The position numbers and the translations under genes are program-made. A stretch of DNA of 9,777 nucleotides from positions 1 through 9,777 of the forward strand of contig JAEZVV010000053.1 of the NCBI GenBank assembly GCA_023443095.1, given 5' to 3'. Shown here piece after piece: positions 1 to 6,568 of the stretch (position 1 is its first letter; every line of letters begins with the position of its first letter). Origin of the DNA: Pseudomonadota bacterium. GTDB taxonomy: Bacteria; Pseudomonadota; Gammaproteobacteria; Burkholderiales; Burkholderiaceae_F. Below the pieces are notes generated by a model that saw only the letters and a program-made list of their open reading frames with translations, did not search any database and was not told the origin of the DNA.

Positions 1-132
1 GTAGTCCAGAACCCTGACGCAGTCGTTCTCAAGAAGGACACGGTACTTGTCCCCGTCGGTCTGGACAGCATCCTGGGCGGACGCCAGCGACGAGAGCAAA
101 GCCAGGGCCGGGACAAGAGTTGAGTACTGCAT
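1..132 (-). CDS. Exported small protein, N-terminal part, probably cupin-like (runs off left edge)
   Basis: The minus strand encodes an open 44-codon N-terminus beginning at the ATG at 132-130 and continuing without a stop through base 1. A strong ribosome binding site, AAAGGAG, lies at 147-141, 8 nt before the ATG, which fixes the start. Residues 1-19 look like a Sec signal peptide: a short polar start, a hydrophobic core of Leu/Ala/Val, and a Ser-Ala-Ser-Ala end before Gln20. The mature part begins with Asp/Gly/Lys residues followed by the string KYRVLLENDCVRVLDY. That resembles the opening beta strands of small single-domain cupins, where 'LENxxVRVL' is common. The family call is a resemblance from memory on 25 mature residues, so the function is open. 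The gene is divergent from the TPR gene at 298, with a 165-bp spacer between the two start codons. Confidence 0.7.
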   Translation of the reverse strand, partial: MQYSTLVPALALLSSLASAQDAVQTDGDKYRVLLENDCVRVLDY

Positions 133-297
133 GAGATGCTCTCCTTTGGCGAGGTGACCGTCGCTCGTTCGTACGCGGGGACCGGGCATCGCCCTGCCAC
201 CTTGGGCAGTAGCCTCGCTTTGGTGCGGCGACACCTCGCGTGCGCGCCAAAGCCACGCCTATAGTGCCCGTCGGACGCATACCGAGGGGGAACTCCG
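133..297. promoter_or_regulatory. Divergent intergenic spacer between the cupin-like gene and the TPR gene
   Basis: These 165 bp lie between two start codons facing away from each other, so both promoters should be here. The minus-strand gene has its AAAGGAG site at 141-147. The plus-strand gene has a purine-rich GAGGGGG at 284-290, 7 nt before its ATG. A possible plus-strand -10 box, TATAGT, sits at 260-265, but no convincing -35 accompanies it. An 8-bp inverted pair, GCGAGGTG at 149-156 and CACCTCGC at 232-239, flanks the centre. It could be an operator or chance in GC-rich DNA. No specific regulator can be named. Confidence 0.4.
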
Positions 298-2109
298 ATG
301 AAAAGTCCGTCCCTGCACGCCCTACCGCGCAGCGTCAAGCTCGCCGTGGCGATCGCCGGCCTGGTCGGCTTGGCGGCCCCGAGCGCCAGCACCGTCGAGC
401 CGGCCGCCCGGCCCACCTTCGACCCCTTGCTTGACGAACCGGGCCTGGGATGCGGCCCTCGCACCATCGGCCGCCCCCCGCTGCTGGAAAAGCTGATCCT
501 CGCGCGAACCGAAACCCGACCGTTCAAGCCGCAACCCATGCAAGCGGCTGGCGGCGAAGTGCCGCTCTACGACAACCTTGGCACGATGTCGGTCAAGGCC
601 GGCACGCGCAACGCGAAAGCCCAGGCCTACTTCGACCAGGGCTTGCGCTGGGCCTTCGCCTTCAATCACGCCGAGGCGCAGCGCGCCTTCCAAGCCGCGC
701 AACGAGCCGACCCGACGTTCGCCCTGGCCCATTGGGGCGAGGCCTGGGTGCTCGGCCCCAACATCAACGCACCGATGATGCCCGAGGCCATGGCGCCGGC
801 GCTCGCCGCGTTGGCCAAGGCCGTCGAGCTGGCGCCCAATGCACCGCCCAAGGACCGCGCTCTGATCGCTGCCCTGCAGACTCGCTACTCCGCGGACCCG
901 AAAGCTGACCGAGCCCCGCTCGACGCGGCCTTCGCCGATGCAATGAAGTCCGTGGCTGCTCGGTATCCGAGCGACGACACCCTCCTTGCGCTTCACGCCG
1001 AGGCGGTGATGGACACCCAGCCATGGGACTACTGGGAGGCGGCAGGGACCCAGCCCAAGGGGCGAGCGGGCGAAATGCTGGGCGCGCTGGAAACGGTGCT
1101 CGCGCGCAACCCGCAGCATGCAGGAGCGATCCACCTCTACATTCACGCCATGGAAGCGTCGGCCAAGCCCGAGCGCGCACTGCCGCATGCGCGCCGGCTC
1201 GCGTCGCTGATGCCGGGCGCGGGCCACATCGTGCATATGCCGGCCCACATCTACTACCGCGTCGGTCTCTACAAGGAATCGCTGGAAACGAACAAGCACG
1301 CCATCGCCGTCGACGAGAACTACTTCAGAACTTCGCCGTCGGACCCGATGTATCGCTCGGCCTACTACCCTCACAACATCCATTTCGTGCTGGTATCGGC
1401 GCAGATGGGCGGCGACGGCAAGACCGCGCTCGAGGCCGCGGCCAAGCTCGACGCCGCGCTTCCCGACCCGGTGATCGCGCAGTTCGCGGTGCTTGAGCCC
1501 GTCAAGGCCGCGCCCTACCTCGCGCACGCGATCTTCAGCACCCCCGAGACAATCCTTGCCTTGAAGGCGCCGCCAAAGGAGCAGGTGCTGGTGTCGGCGT
1601 TGGCGCACTACGCTCGCGCACTCGGCTACGCCGCCAAGAAGGATGCCGGCGCCGCTCGCCGTGAAATCGACGCCATCGCCGCCATCGAGCAGAAAGCCGA
1701 CTTCAAGCCCTACGCCGACTGGGCGGTGCCGGGCAAGGAGATCGTCCAGACCGCACGCTTGGTCGCGACGGCGCGCCTGGCCGACGCACAAGGCGATCTT
1801 GCCGGCGCAGCCCAGGCCTACGAAGAAGCAATAGCGATCGAAGACGCGCTCGCCTACATGGAACCGCCCTACTGGTACTACCCGATCCGCCAGTCGCTCG
1901 GCTCGGTGTATCTGCGGCAGGGCCAGCTCGACGCAGCCGAAAAGGCGCTGCGCGAATCGCTCGTGCGCACACGCAACAATGCCTGGGCGCTCGCCGGCCT
2001 GGCCGAGGTGTACCGCCGCAAAGGCGACGCTCAGGCCGAGGCGTCGGCACGCCAGGCCTACGCACGCGCCTGGCTGGGCGGCGCGGCGCCCGATGTCGCC
2101 CGGCTCTAG
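298..2109 (+). CDS. Exported tetratricopeptide-repeat protein with histidine clusters
   Basis: This encodes 603 aa. Residues 1-31 form a Sec signal peptide (basic start, Leu/Val/Ala core, Ala-Pro-Ser-Ala-Ser end), so the protein should act in the periplasm or outside the cell. A TPR-like helix pair lies near residues 103-150 and begins with a 'YFDQGLRWAFAFNHAEA' pattern. A further set sits near 532-595, where 'GSVYLRQGQLDAAEKAL' and 'GLAEVYRRKGDAQAE' are canonical. The middle carries histidine motifs: H279xxxH283, H310xxH313xxxH317 and H359xxH362. TPR domains normally serve as protein-docking scaffolds. The histidine-rich centre is a pattern I recall from uncharacterised exported TPR proteins, and it could bind metal or heme, but that is inference. 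There is one cysteine (C52) in the mature protein and no CxxCH heme motif. The start is supported by GAGGGGG 7 nt upstream. The gene stands alone, ending at a strong hairpin. The function is unknown. Confidence 0.9.
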   Translation: MKSPSLHALPRSVKLAVAIAGLVGLAAPSASTVEPAARPTFDPLLDEPGLGCGPRTIGRPPLLEKLILARTETRPFKPQPMQAAGGEVPLYDNLGTMSVKAGTRNAKAQAYFDQGLRWAFAFNHAEAQRAFQAAQRADPTFALAHWGEAWVLGPNINAPMMPEAMAPALAALAKAVELAPNAPPKDRALIAALQTRYSADPKADRAPLDAAFADAMKSVAARYPSDDTLLALHAEAVMDTQPWDYWEAAGTQPKGRAGEMLGALETVLARNPQHAGAIHLYIHAMEASAKPERALPHARRLASLMPGAGHIVHMPAHIYYRVGLYKESLETNKHAIAVDENYFRTSPSDPMYRSAYYPHNIHFVLVSAQMGGDGKTALEAAAKLDAALPDPVIAQFAVLEPVKAAPYLAHAIFSTPETILALKAPPKEQVLVSALAHYARALGYAAKKDAGAARREIDAIAAIEQKADFKPYADWAVPGKEIVQTARLVATARLADAQGDLAGAAQAYEEAIAIEDALAYMEPPYWYYPIRQSLGSVYLRQGQLDAAEKALRESLVRTRNNAWALAGLAEVYRRKGDAQAEASARQAYARAWLGGAAPDVARL

Positions 2110-2124
2110 GGTCTTGTTAGCGCA

Positions 2125-2162
2125 GCGGCAAGCCGCAGGCCAGTCCGCCTGCGGCTTGCCGC
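2125..2162. terminator. Perfect 16-bp stem hairpin, probable bidirectional terminator
   Basis: GCGGCAAGCCGCAGGC at 2125-2140 is perfectly complementary to 2147-2162, leaving a 6-nt loop (CAGTCC). It starts 15 nt after the TPR stop codon and lies 78 bp beyond the stop of the convergent cysteine-rich gene. The position between convergent genes and the stem strength argue for transcription termination in both directions. No T-run follows on either strand, so it is not a textbook intrinsic terminator and may instead block read-through or protect the 3' end. Outer bases TTGTT (2113-2117) and AACAA (2166-2170) could extend the stem past a small internal mismatch. Confidence 0.65.
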
Positions 2163-2240
2163 CGCAACAACTCTAGCGAAATGATGAGTCGGACATGCCA
2201 TGGGCGAGTATTTCTGTGCCGCGCTCGCCAGTTGAGCTCC

Positions 2241-2984
2241 CTAGCGCCCCAGCATTTGCTGGAGTTGGTTTACCACTTCGAGCACGTCATTTTGAACCGA
2301 TGCGTTTCGAGCCCTTAAATAAGCCTCTTTTCCCGCGTGTTTATCAAAGGATACGGCGCGCTGCGAGTTGGAAATCACAGCCGTGCGCTTGCCAAGGACA
2401 ACTCGAATGGCAAGATCATTGGTCAGGACTCCGGCATCGCCCCCCGACTCCGCAAACGCCGGCTGGAATCGCTCCAGCGACACCTGGATTGACGCACCCG
2501 ACGTCGTCAATCCCTGCATCCGATCGGAAATCATGCGACCGAGAGCGATCGATTCCCGCGTATTGCTGCAGCCGTCGCAATACCCGTTGAATACGAACGC
2601 CTTCAGCTGAGGATCAATCGAGACGCTTCCAGCATCCGCGTCACCTCCGCCCCCCAAGCCGGTCCCAGAAGCGCAGACTTTGCACGACGAAAAGGTGACG
2701 TTTCTCTCGGCGATAGGACTGGTCCCGAAAAGGCTTTCCGGCGCGCTGCGCCTGTTCACAAGAATCGTCTGGTAGGGGGTGCCGTCGACAAAATACTCAA
2801 CTTTCGAGCAGCGCGACTCAGAGCTGTGCACAATGATTTCCGCACCATAACTCGGCTTGCTGCCAAACGACTTCACGAACTCTATGGACCCCAGGCAGGC
2901 GCCCGTGACTTCTTGACAATTGCAGTCCGCAGCTTGGGCAATCAACGATGTTGTTGCCAGCATCAATCCTAGAGCCATCTTCAT
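2241..2984 (-). CDS. Secreted cysteine-rich protein of unknown function
   Basis: This encodes 247 aa on the minus strand. The frame stays open to 3125, but I place the start at the ATG at 2984-2982 because a clean Sec signal peptide begins there (Met-Lys-Met, Leu/Met/Ala core, cleavage likely after Ala-Gln-Ala at 16-18). The upstream extension is Arg/His-rich and looks non-coding. An alternative ATG is at 2978. The mature protein has eight cysteines: C21, C23, C30, C59, a CxxC at C101/C104 and a CxxC at C136/C139. A Gly-rich linker lies at about 107-114. An even number of paired cysteines in an exported protein suggests disulfides, or a metal site. No lipobox is seen and no transmembrane segment follows the signal. 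I do not recognise the family. Codon use is clearly less GC-biased than in the flanking genes, which fits a lineage-specific or acquired gene. It faces the TPR gene tail to tail. Confidence 0.75.
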   Translation of the reverse strand: MKMALGLMLATTSLIAQAADCNCQEVTGACLGSIEFVKSFGSKPSYGAEIIVHSSESRCSKVEYFVDGTPYQTILVNRRSAPESLFGTSPIAERNVTFSSCKVCASGTGLGGGGDADAGSVSIDPQLKAFVFNGYCDGCSNTRESIALGRMISDRMQGLTTSGASIQVSLERFQPAFAESGGDAGVLTNDLAIRVVLGKRTAVISNSQRAVSFDKHAGKEAYLRARNASVQNDVLEVVNQLQQMLGR

Positions 2985-3468
2985 CGATCTCGGTCCTAGC
3001 AGCAGTGCAGCAGCAAATTCGGCGCCAAACTCGCGTATCGAAACCGGCGTTTGACGGCGGCGATGAATCGGGAAACGCGCAGCGTTGGCTCGACGTTTTT
3101 CATGGCGACAACAATTGGTTTGCATCCTAGCCTCTTAGTCCGCCGGCGCTCGATACCGCCACGGACTGTAAGCTCGTCAGGCCAATGCAGATTGATGCCA
3201 TCCAGGCAGCCAAGATTGTAAGCAGCCTCATTGGCCAGGAAACGAGCGGCGCCGATCGTGTGTATAGACGCCACACACGCCGAAAAGGGAGTGCCTTCCA
3301 AGCTGCCCGTCGAACTGTGAAGAGGCAGCACTATGGCAAGCAGGTCGAGGTCATGCCATTTCTCAGCCACCTGACCCAAACACGGTGCACATCGCATCGA
3401 CGCGCAATGGTTGCACTGCTCTTTCCTTTTCCCAGCACCCGGCCGGGATGGCCGACCTCGTCCTCGGC
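2985..3468. other. 484-bp lower-GC stretch without a confident gene, upstream of the cysteine-rich gene
   Basis: This spacer lies between the lolD stop and the start of the cysteine-rich gene, both on the minus strand. G+C is about 57% over 3001-3300 by hand count, against roughly two-thirds in the flanks. A 133-codon minus frame at 3397-2996 ends 11 nt before the cysteine-rich gene start. It has no good ribosome binding site and no recognisable motif, so I do not call it a gene. Three small inverted repeats can be seen: 3137-3167 (AGTCCG/CGGACT plus inner GGCG/CGCC), 3257-3279 (CGTGTGT/ACACACG) and 3302-3329 (GCTGCC/GGCAGC). The promoter of the cysteine-rich gene should lie here, but I cannot point to a clear one. 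No transposase motif or flanking duplication is apparent. Confidence 0.5.
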
Positions 3469-4143
3469 TTAAGCCGCAATTCGCCCGTCGACCAGCTTGA
3501 GAGTACGGTCACACAGCGCCGCTAGTTCCGGGTCGTGGGTGACGATCGCGATCGCGGTGCCGCGCTCACGCGCCAGCTTCACGAAGACCTCGAACACTGA
3601 ACGCGCGGTGTCGCGGTCAAGGTTGCCGGTAGGTTCGTCGGCGAGCACGCAAGCCGGGCGGGTGACGATGGCGCGGGCGATCGCGGTGCGCTGGCGTTCG
3701 CCGCCCGACATCTCCCCCGGGTAGTGGCGCACGCGGGGCGCCAGGCCGACCGCGGCAAGGGCGGCGGCAGCCTGTTCGCGCGCGGCGGCCAGCGGCTGGC
3801 GGCGGATCTTCAGCGGCATGGCGACGTTGTCGAGCGCGGTGAACTCGGGCAGCAGGTGGTGAAACTGGTAGACGAAACCGAGGCGGTGGTTGCGCAGTTG
3901 GCCGCGCTCGGCGTCCGAGAGCTGGGCCAGGTCGCGGCCTTCGATCGAAATCGAACCGCGGTCGATGTTGTCCAAGCCGCCGATGCAATGCATCAGTGTG
4001 CTTTTGCCCGAGCCCGAGGCGCCGACGATGGCGACGATTTCGCCCGCGGCGATCGTCAGGCTGGTGCCTTTCAGGACGTCGACTTCGAGCTCTCCCTCGC
4101 GGTAACTTTTGAAGACCTCGGTAGCACGGATCGCTTCATTCAT
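3469..4143 (-). CDS. lolD: LolD, ATPase of the lipoprotein-releasing ABC transporter
   Basis: LolD is the cytoplasmic ATPase that powers extraction of outer-membrane lipoproteins from the inner membrane and their hand-over to the periplasmic carrier LolA. The 224-aa length is typical. The ABC elements are in order: Walker A GASGSGKS at 41-48, Q-loop Q93 inside the family string YQFHHLLPEF, signature MSGGERQ at 145-151, Walker B CVLADE with D169/E170, and switch His H203. The YQFHHLLPEF stretch is characteristic of LolD and separates it from FtsE and MacB ATPases. The signature begins with Met where Leu is usual, a mild variant. The ATG at 4143 is preceded by GGAGG (4157-4153), 9 nt upstream. 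The start overlaps the permease stop by 8 nt (shared ATGAATGA), indicating translational coupling. The stop codon lies in a 12-bp palindrome, CGGCTTAAGCCG, at 3465-3476. Confidence 0.95.
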   Translation of the reverse strand: MNEAIRATEVFKSYREGELEVDVLKGTSLTIAAGEIVAIVGASGSGKSTLMHCIGGLDNIDRGSISIEGRDLAQLSDAERGQLRNHRLGFVYQFHHLLPEFTALDNVAMPLKIRRQPLAAAREQAAAALAAVGLAPRVRHYPGEMSGGERQRTAIARAIVTRPACVLADEPTGNLDRDTARSVFEVFVKLARERGTAIAIVTHDPELAALCDRTLKLVDGRIAA

Positions 4144-5392
4144 AACGCAGGGCCTCCGCCGGGCGGGTGCGCGCCGCGCGCCAGCTGGGGTAGAGCGTCG
4201 CCGCCAGCGACAGGACGAGCGAAAGCACCGCGATCGGCACGATGTCCGAGGCGCGCGGGTCCGAGGGCAGCGAGCTGATGAAATAGATCTCCTTGGGCAG
4301 GAGCTGGGCGCCGACGATGCGTTCGATCACCGGCACGATCACGTCCAGGTTGAAGGCGATTCCCAGCCCGGCCGAAACGCCGAGCGCCACCCCCAGCACG
4401 CCGATGATCGCGCCCTGAGTGACGAAGATGCCCATGATCGAGGCTGGGCTCGCTCCCAGCGTGCGCAGAATCGCGATGTCGGACTGCTTCTCGGTCACGG
4501 TCATCACCAGGGTCGAGACCAGGCCGAAGGCGCCGACCAGAACGATCAGGAACAGGATGATTCCCATCATGCGTTTCTCGACCTGGACCGCCGCGAACCA
4601 GGTGCGGTTCTGGCGCGACCAGTCGCGCACGTAGAGGCCGGCCGGCAGGGTCTGGGCCAGCTCCTGCGCCACCGCCGGCGCCTTCTGCATGTCCTTGAGC
4701 TTCAGGCGCACGCCGGTGGGGCCGCCGGTGCGAAAGAGCTTGGCCGCGTCGTCCAGATGAACCAGCGCCATCGAGCTGTCGTATTCGTAGTGGCCTGACT
4801 CGAACACCCCAGTCACGGTGAACTGCTTCAAGCGCGGCACCACACCGGCCGGGGTGACCTGGCCTTGCGGAGCGATGAGCGTGACTTTCTCGCCCGGGAA
4901 CACGCCCAGCGCTCGCGCGAGCTCACTGCCGAGCACCACGCCGAACTCGCCCGGCTGCAGGTCGGTGAGCCGGCCGCCGCGGACCTTGGCCGCCAAGTCA
5001 CTCACCGCCGGTTCGGCCGCCGGGTCGATGCCGCGAACCACCGCGCCGCGAACCACGTCGCCACTCGAAAAAAGGCCCTGCGAGTTGATGAAGGGCGCGG
5101 CGGCGAGCACCTCGGGATTGGTCTTGGCGGCGGCCGCCACGGCCTGCCAGTCGTCGATCGCGCCGGTCGCGCCCGAGACTTCGACGTGGGCGAGCACCGA
5201 CAGCATGCGATCTCGCACTTCTTTCTGGAAACCGTTCATGACCGAAAGCACCACGATCAGCGCCATCACCCCGACGGCGATCGAGGCCATCGAAATCCCG
5301 GAGATGAAGGAAATGAAGCCGTTGCGCCGGCGCGCGCGTTTGCCTGCTCGGGTGTAACGCAGGCCGATGCGGAGTTCGTAGGGGAGTTTCAA
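4136..5392 (-). CDS. lolC: LolC/LolF-type permease of the lipoprotein-releasing ABC transporter, TTG start
   Basis: This 418-aa inner-membrane permease partners LolD in releasing lipoproteins to LolA. Layout: TM1 at about 26-52, a MacB-like periplasmic domain at about 55-270, then TM2 (276-298), TM3 (319-347) and TM4 (383-403), the FtsX-type fold. EKQSDIAILRTLGAS at 301-315 is the usual cytoplasmic coupling helix. GQVTPAGVVPRLKQ at about 177-190 resembles the LolC 'hook' that recruits LolA in E. coli. No second permease gene (lolE) follows, so this protein probably forms a homodimer, as proposed for LolF-type systems. The start codon is TTG at 5392-5390. An in-frame stop lies eight codons upstream, no ATG or GTG comes between, and the N-terminus (LPYELRIGLRYTRA) matches the family. 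No Shine-Dalgarno sequence is visible. The symbol lolC is by similarity; lolF would also be defensible. Confidence 0.93.
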   Translation of the reverse strand: MKLPYELRIGLRYTRAGKRARRRNGFISFISGISMASIAVGVMALIVVLSVMNGFQKEVRDRMLSVLAHVEVSGATGAIDDWQAVAAAAKTNPEVLAAAPFINSQGLFSSGDVVRGAVVRGIDPAAEPAVSDLAAKVRGGRLTDLQPGEFGVVLGSELARALGVFPGEKVTLIAPQGQVTPAGVVPRLKQFTVTGVFESGHYEYDSSMALVHLDDAAKLFRTGGPTGVRLKLKDMQKAPAVAQELAQTLPAGLYVRDWSRQNRTWFAAVQVEKRMMGIILFLIVLVGAFGLVSTLVMTVTEKQSDIAILRTLGASPASIMGIFVTQGAIIGVLGVALGVSAGLGIAFNLDVIVPVIERIVGAQLLPKEIYFISSLPSDPRASDIVPIAVLSLVLSLAATLYPSWRAARTRPAEALRYE

Positions 5393-5420
5393 GGCGGGGC
5401 GTGTGTGATGAGGCTAGTGG

Positions 5421-5426
5421 ATTGTA
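5421..5426 (-). promoter_or_regulatory. Possible -10 box of the lolCD operon
   Basis: TACAAT on the minus strand (plus-strand ATTGTA) lies in the 78-bp divergent spacer, 28 nt upstream of the TTG start. It matches TATAAT at five of six positions. No -35 hexamer is recognisable at 16-18 bp spacing, so the site is tentative. If used, the leader would be only about 20-25 nt. Confidence 0.3.
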
Positions 5427-5458
5427 TCGGGTGATCTTCGACCATCCCGCCGTCCCAC

Positions 5459-5464
5459 TAGAAT
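5459..5464 (+). promoter_or_regulatory. Possible -10 box giving a leaderless transcript of the COG4255-like gene
   Basis: TAGAAT (five of six matches to TATAAT) ends only 6 nt before the ATG at 5471. Transcription starting about 7 nt downstream of the box would begin at or next to the A of the ATG, giving a leaderless mRNA. This is consistent with the absence of a Shine-Dalgarno sequence before this gene. The -35 region is weak (TTCGAC at 5437-5442). Confidence 0.35.
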
Positions 5465-5470
5465 CGGGCG

Positions 5471-6559
5471 ATGCCCTCCTGCGTCCTGCTCCTGCCCGGC
5501 GCCCTGCTGCCCGCGCCCCTCGCCCCTGACGTACTGCGTCAGGCCAGCGCCCCCGTGCTGGAGCGCCTGATGCGAGGCGCCCAGGCACCGCAAAACCAGA
5601 CCCTCGCAAATTCGGAAGCGCTCGCCGGCGCGGCCCACCTGGTCTGGCTGTGGCGGGTGTTTTCGCGCCAGGATGGCACGCCGGTGACCGCCCCCTACGC
5701 CTGGGCCGCACTCGGCGGCCATGAACTCGCCACCGAGATCTGGCGCGCCCGGCCCTGCCACTTCGCGCTCGCGCGCGACCACATGCTCCTGGAGTCGCTT
5801 GCCGACGACGCTCCAAGCAGCGCCGAGATCGAAGCCCGCAGCGCGGCGCTGCGCTCCGCTGTGCATGAGGCGGGTTTCCTCCTGCAGCAGCTGAACGAGG
5901 CCTGGTTCCTCACCCGCAAGGACAACTGGCCGCTCCGCGTGCGGCTGTGGGAGGCGCAACTCGGCGCCACCGTCGGCCCCGACTCGGTCGCGGGCGAAGC
6001 CGCTCTCGCTTGGCGCAAGCTGCTCAACGAGGTGCAGATGCAATGGCACACGGCGGGCTTGAACGAGGAGCGCGAAAGCCAGGACCGCCGCCCCATCAAC
6101 GGCGTCTGGGTCGATGGCGGCGGCCACTACCGGCGCCTGCCGCCATCGAACTTCCGCGCCGTTCTGGCCGACGACGAAGCCACCCGCGGCTGGGCCTTGG
6201 CGGCCGGCCTGCCCTCGCCCCAAGTGCGAGCGCTGCAGGACAGCTGGCCCGAAGCGCCGGAAGGCGATCTGCTCGCCGTCCTGCCCGACCTGCTCGAAGC
6301 CCACCGCAACGAGGACTGGGGCGCCTGGCTCGCCGCCCTGCCCGGACTCGACCGACGCCTCGGCCGCTTGGTCGCGGGCGCGCGCGCCCGCGGCACCCGT
6401 CGCATTGTGCTGGTGGCCACCGGCCGCGAAGCGAGCCGCACCCTGATCCAGGCCGAGCCCGGCTGGCGGCTCTGGCAACGCTGGCAGTCCCAGTCGCTAG
6501 TCGACTGGCTGGGCGAGCAGCCTGACACCTCGACCACGGCCTCCGGCCTCACCGAATAA
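5471..6559 (+). CDS. COG4255-like conserved protein, often annotated as phosphoglycerate mutase
   Basis: This encodes 362 aa, with no signal peptide or membrane segment, so it is presumably cytoplasmic. The diagnostic stretch is at residues 185-218: LLNEVQMQWH, then LNEERESQDRRPINGVWVDGGG. I recall this pattern (LNE-x-QM...PIN-x-x-W-x-x-GGG) from a proteobacterial family commonly labelled 'cofactor-independent phosphoglycerate mutase', often found beside recJ. A second conserved patch, ARPCHFALARDHMLL, lies at 93-107. I do not see the metal-ligand and Ser/Thr nucleophile motifs of genuine iPGM or ApgM enzymes, so mutase activity is doubtful and the role is unknown. The gene is divergent from lolC and ends 9 nt before recJ, so the two are probably cotranscribed. 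The ATG at 5471 lacks a Shine-Dalgarno sequence, but a -10-like box immediately upstream suggests leaderless expression. Confidence 0.85.
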   Translation: MPSCVLLLPGALLPAPLAPDVLRQASAPVLERLMRGAQAPQNQTLANSEALAGAAHLVWLWRVFSRQDGTPVTAPYAWAALGGHELATEIWRARPCHFALARDHMLLESLADDAPSSAEIEARSAALRSAVHEAGFLLQQLNEAWFLTRKDNWPLRVRLWEAQLGATVGPDSVAGEAALAWRKLLNEVQMQWHTAGLNEERESQDRRPINGVWVDGGGHYRRLPPSNFRAVLADDEATRGWALAAGLPSPQVRALQDSWPEAPEGDLLAVLPDLLEAHRNEDWGAWLAALPGLDRRLGRLVAGARARGTRRIVLVATGREASRTLIQAEPGWRLWQRWQSQSLVDWLGEQPDTSTTASGLTE

Positions 6560-6568
6560 GACGTTGTT

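Noticed and set aside
322..1791. Long 489-codon open frame antisense to the TPR gene.
   Set aside because: It is a shadow of a GC-rich gene: Arg/Gly/Val/His-rich composition, no motifs, and complete overlap with the well-supported TPR gene.
2113..2170. Possible integron attC site (TTGTTAG at one end, CAACAA at the other, around a long palindrome).
   Set aside because: attC sites have AAC at the 5' core and GTT at the 3' core on either strand. Here the order is the reverse, and the RYYYAAC/GTTRRRY consensus fails.
2985..3125. N-terminal extension of the cysteine-rich protein giving a 294-aa product.
   Set aside because: A clear signal peptide begins at the internal ATG at 2984, and the extension is Arg/His-rich with no coding character.
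3440..3454. Small hairpin (CGGCC/GGCCG) just beyond lolD as a terminator.
   Set aside because: It has a 5-bp stem only, with no T-run on the minus strand; palindromic GGCC strings are frequent in GC-rich DNA.
2985..3468. Remnant of an insertion sequence in the low-GC spacer.
   Set aside because: I found no transposase motif in any frame, no terminal inverted repeats at the borders and no target-site duplication.
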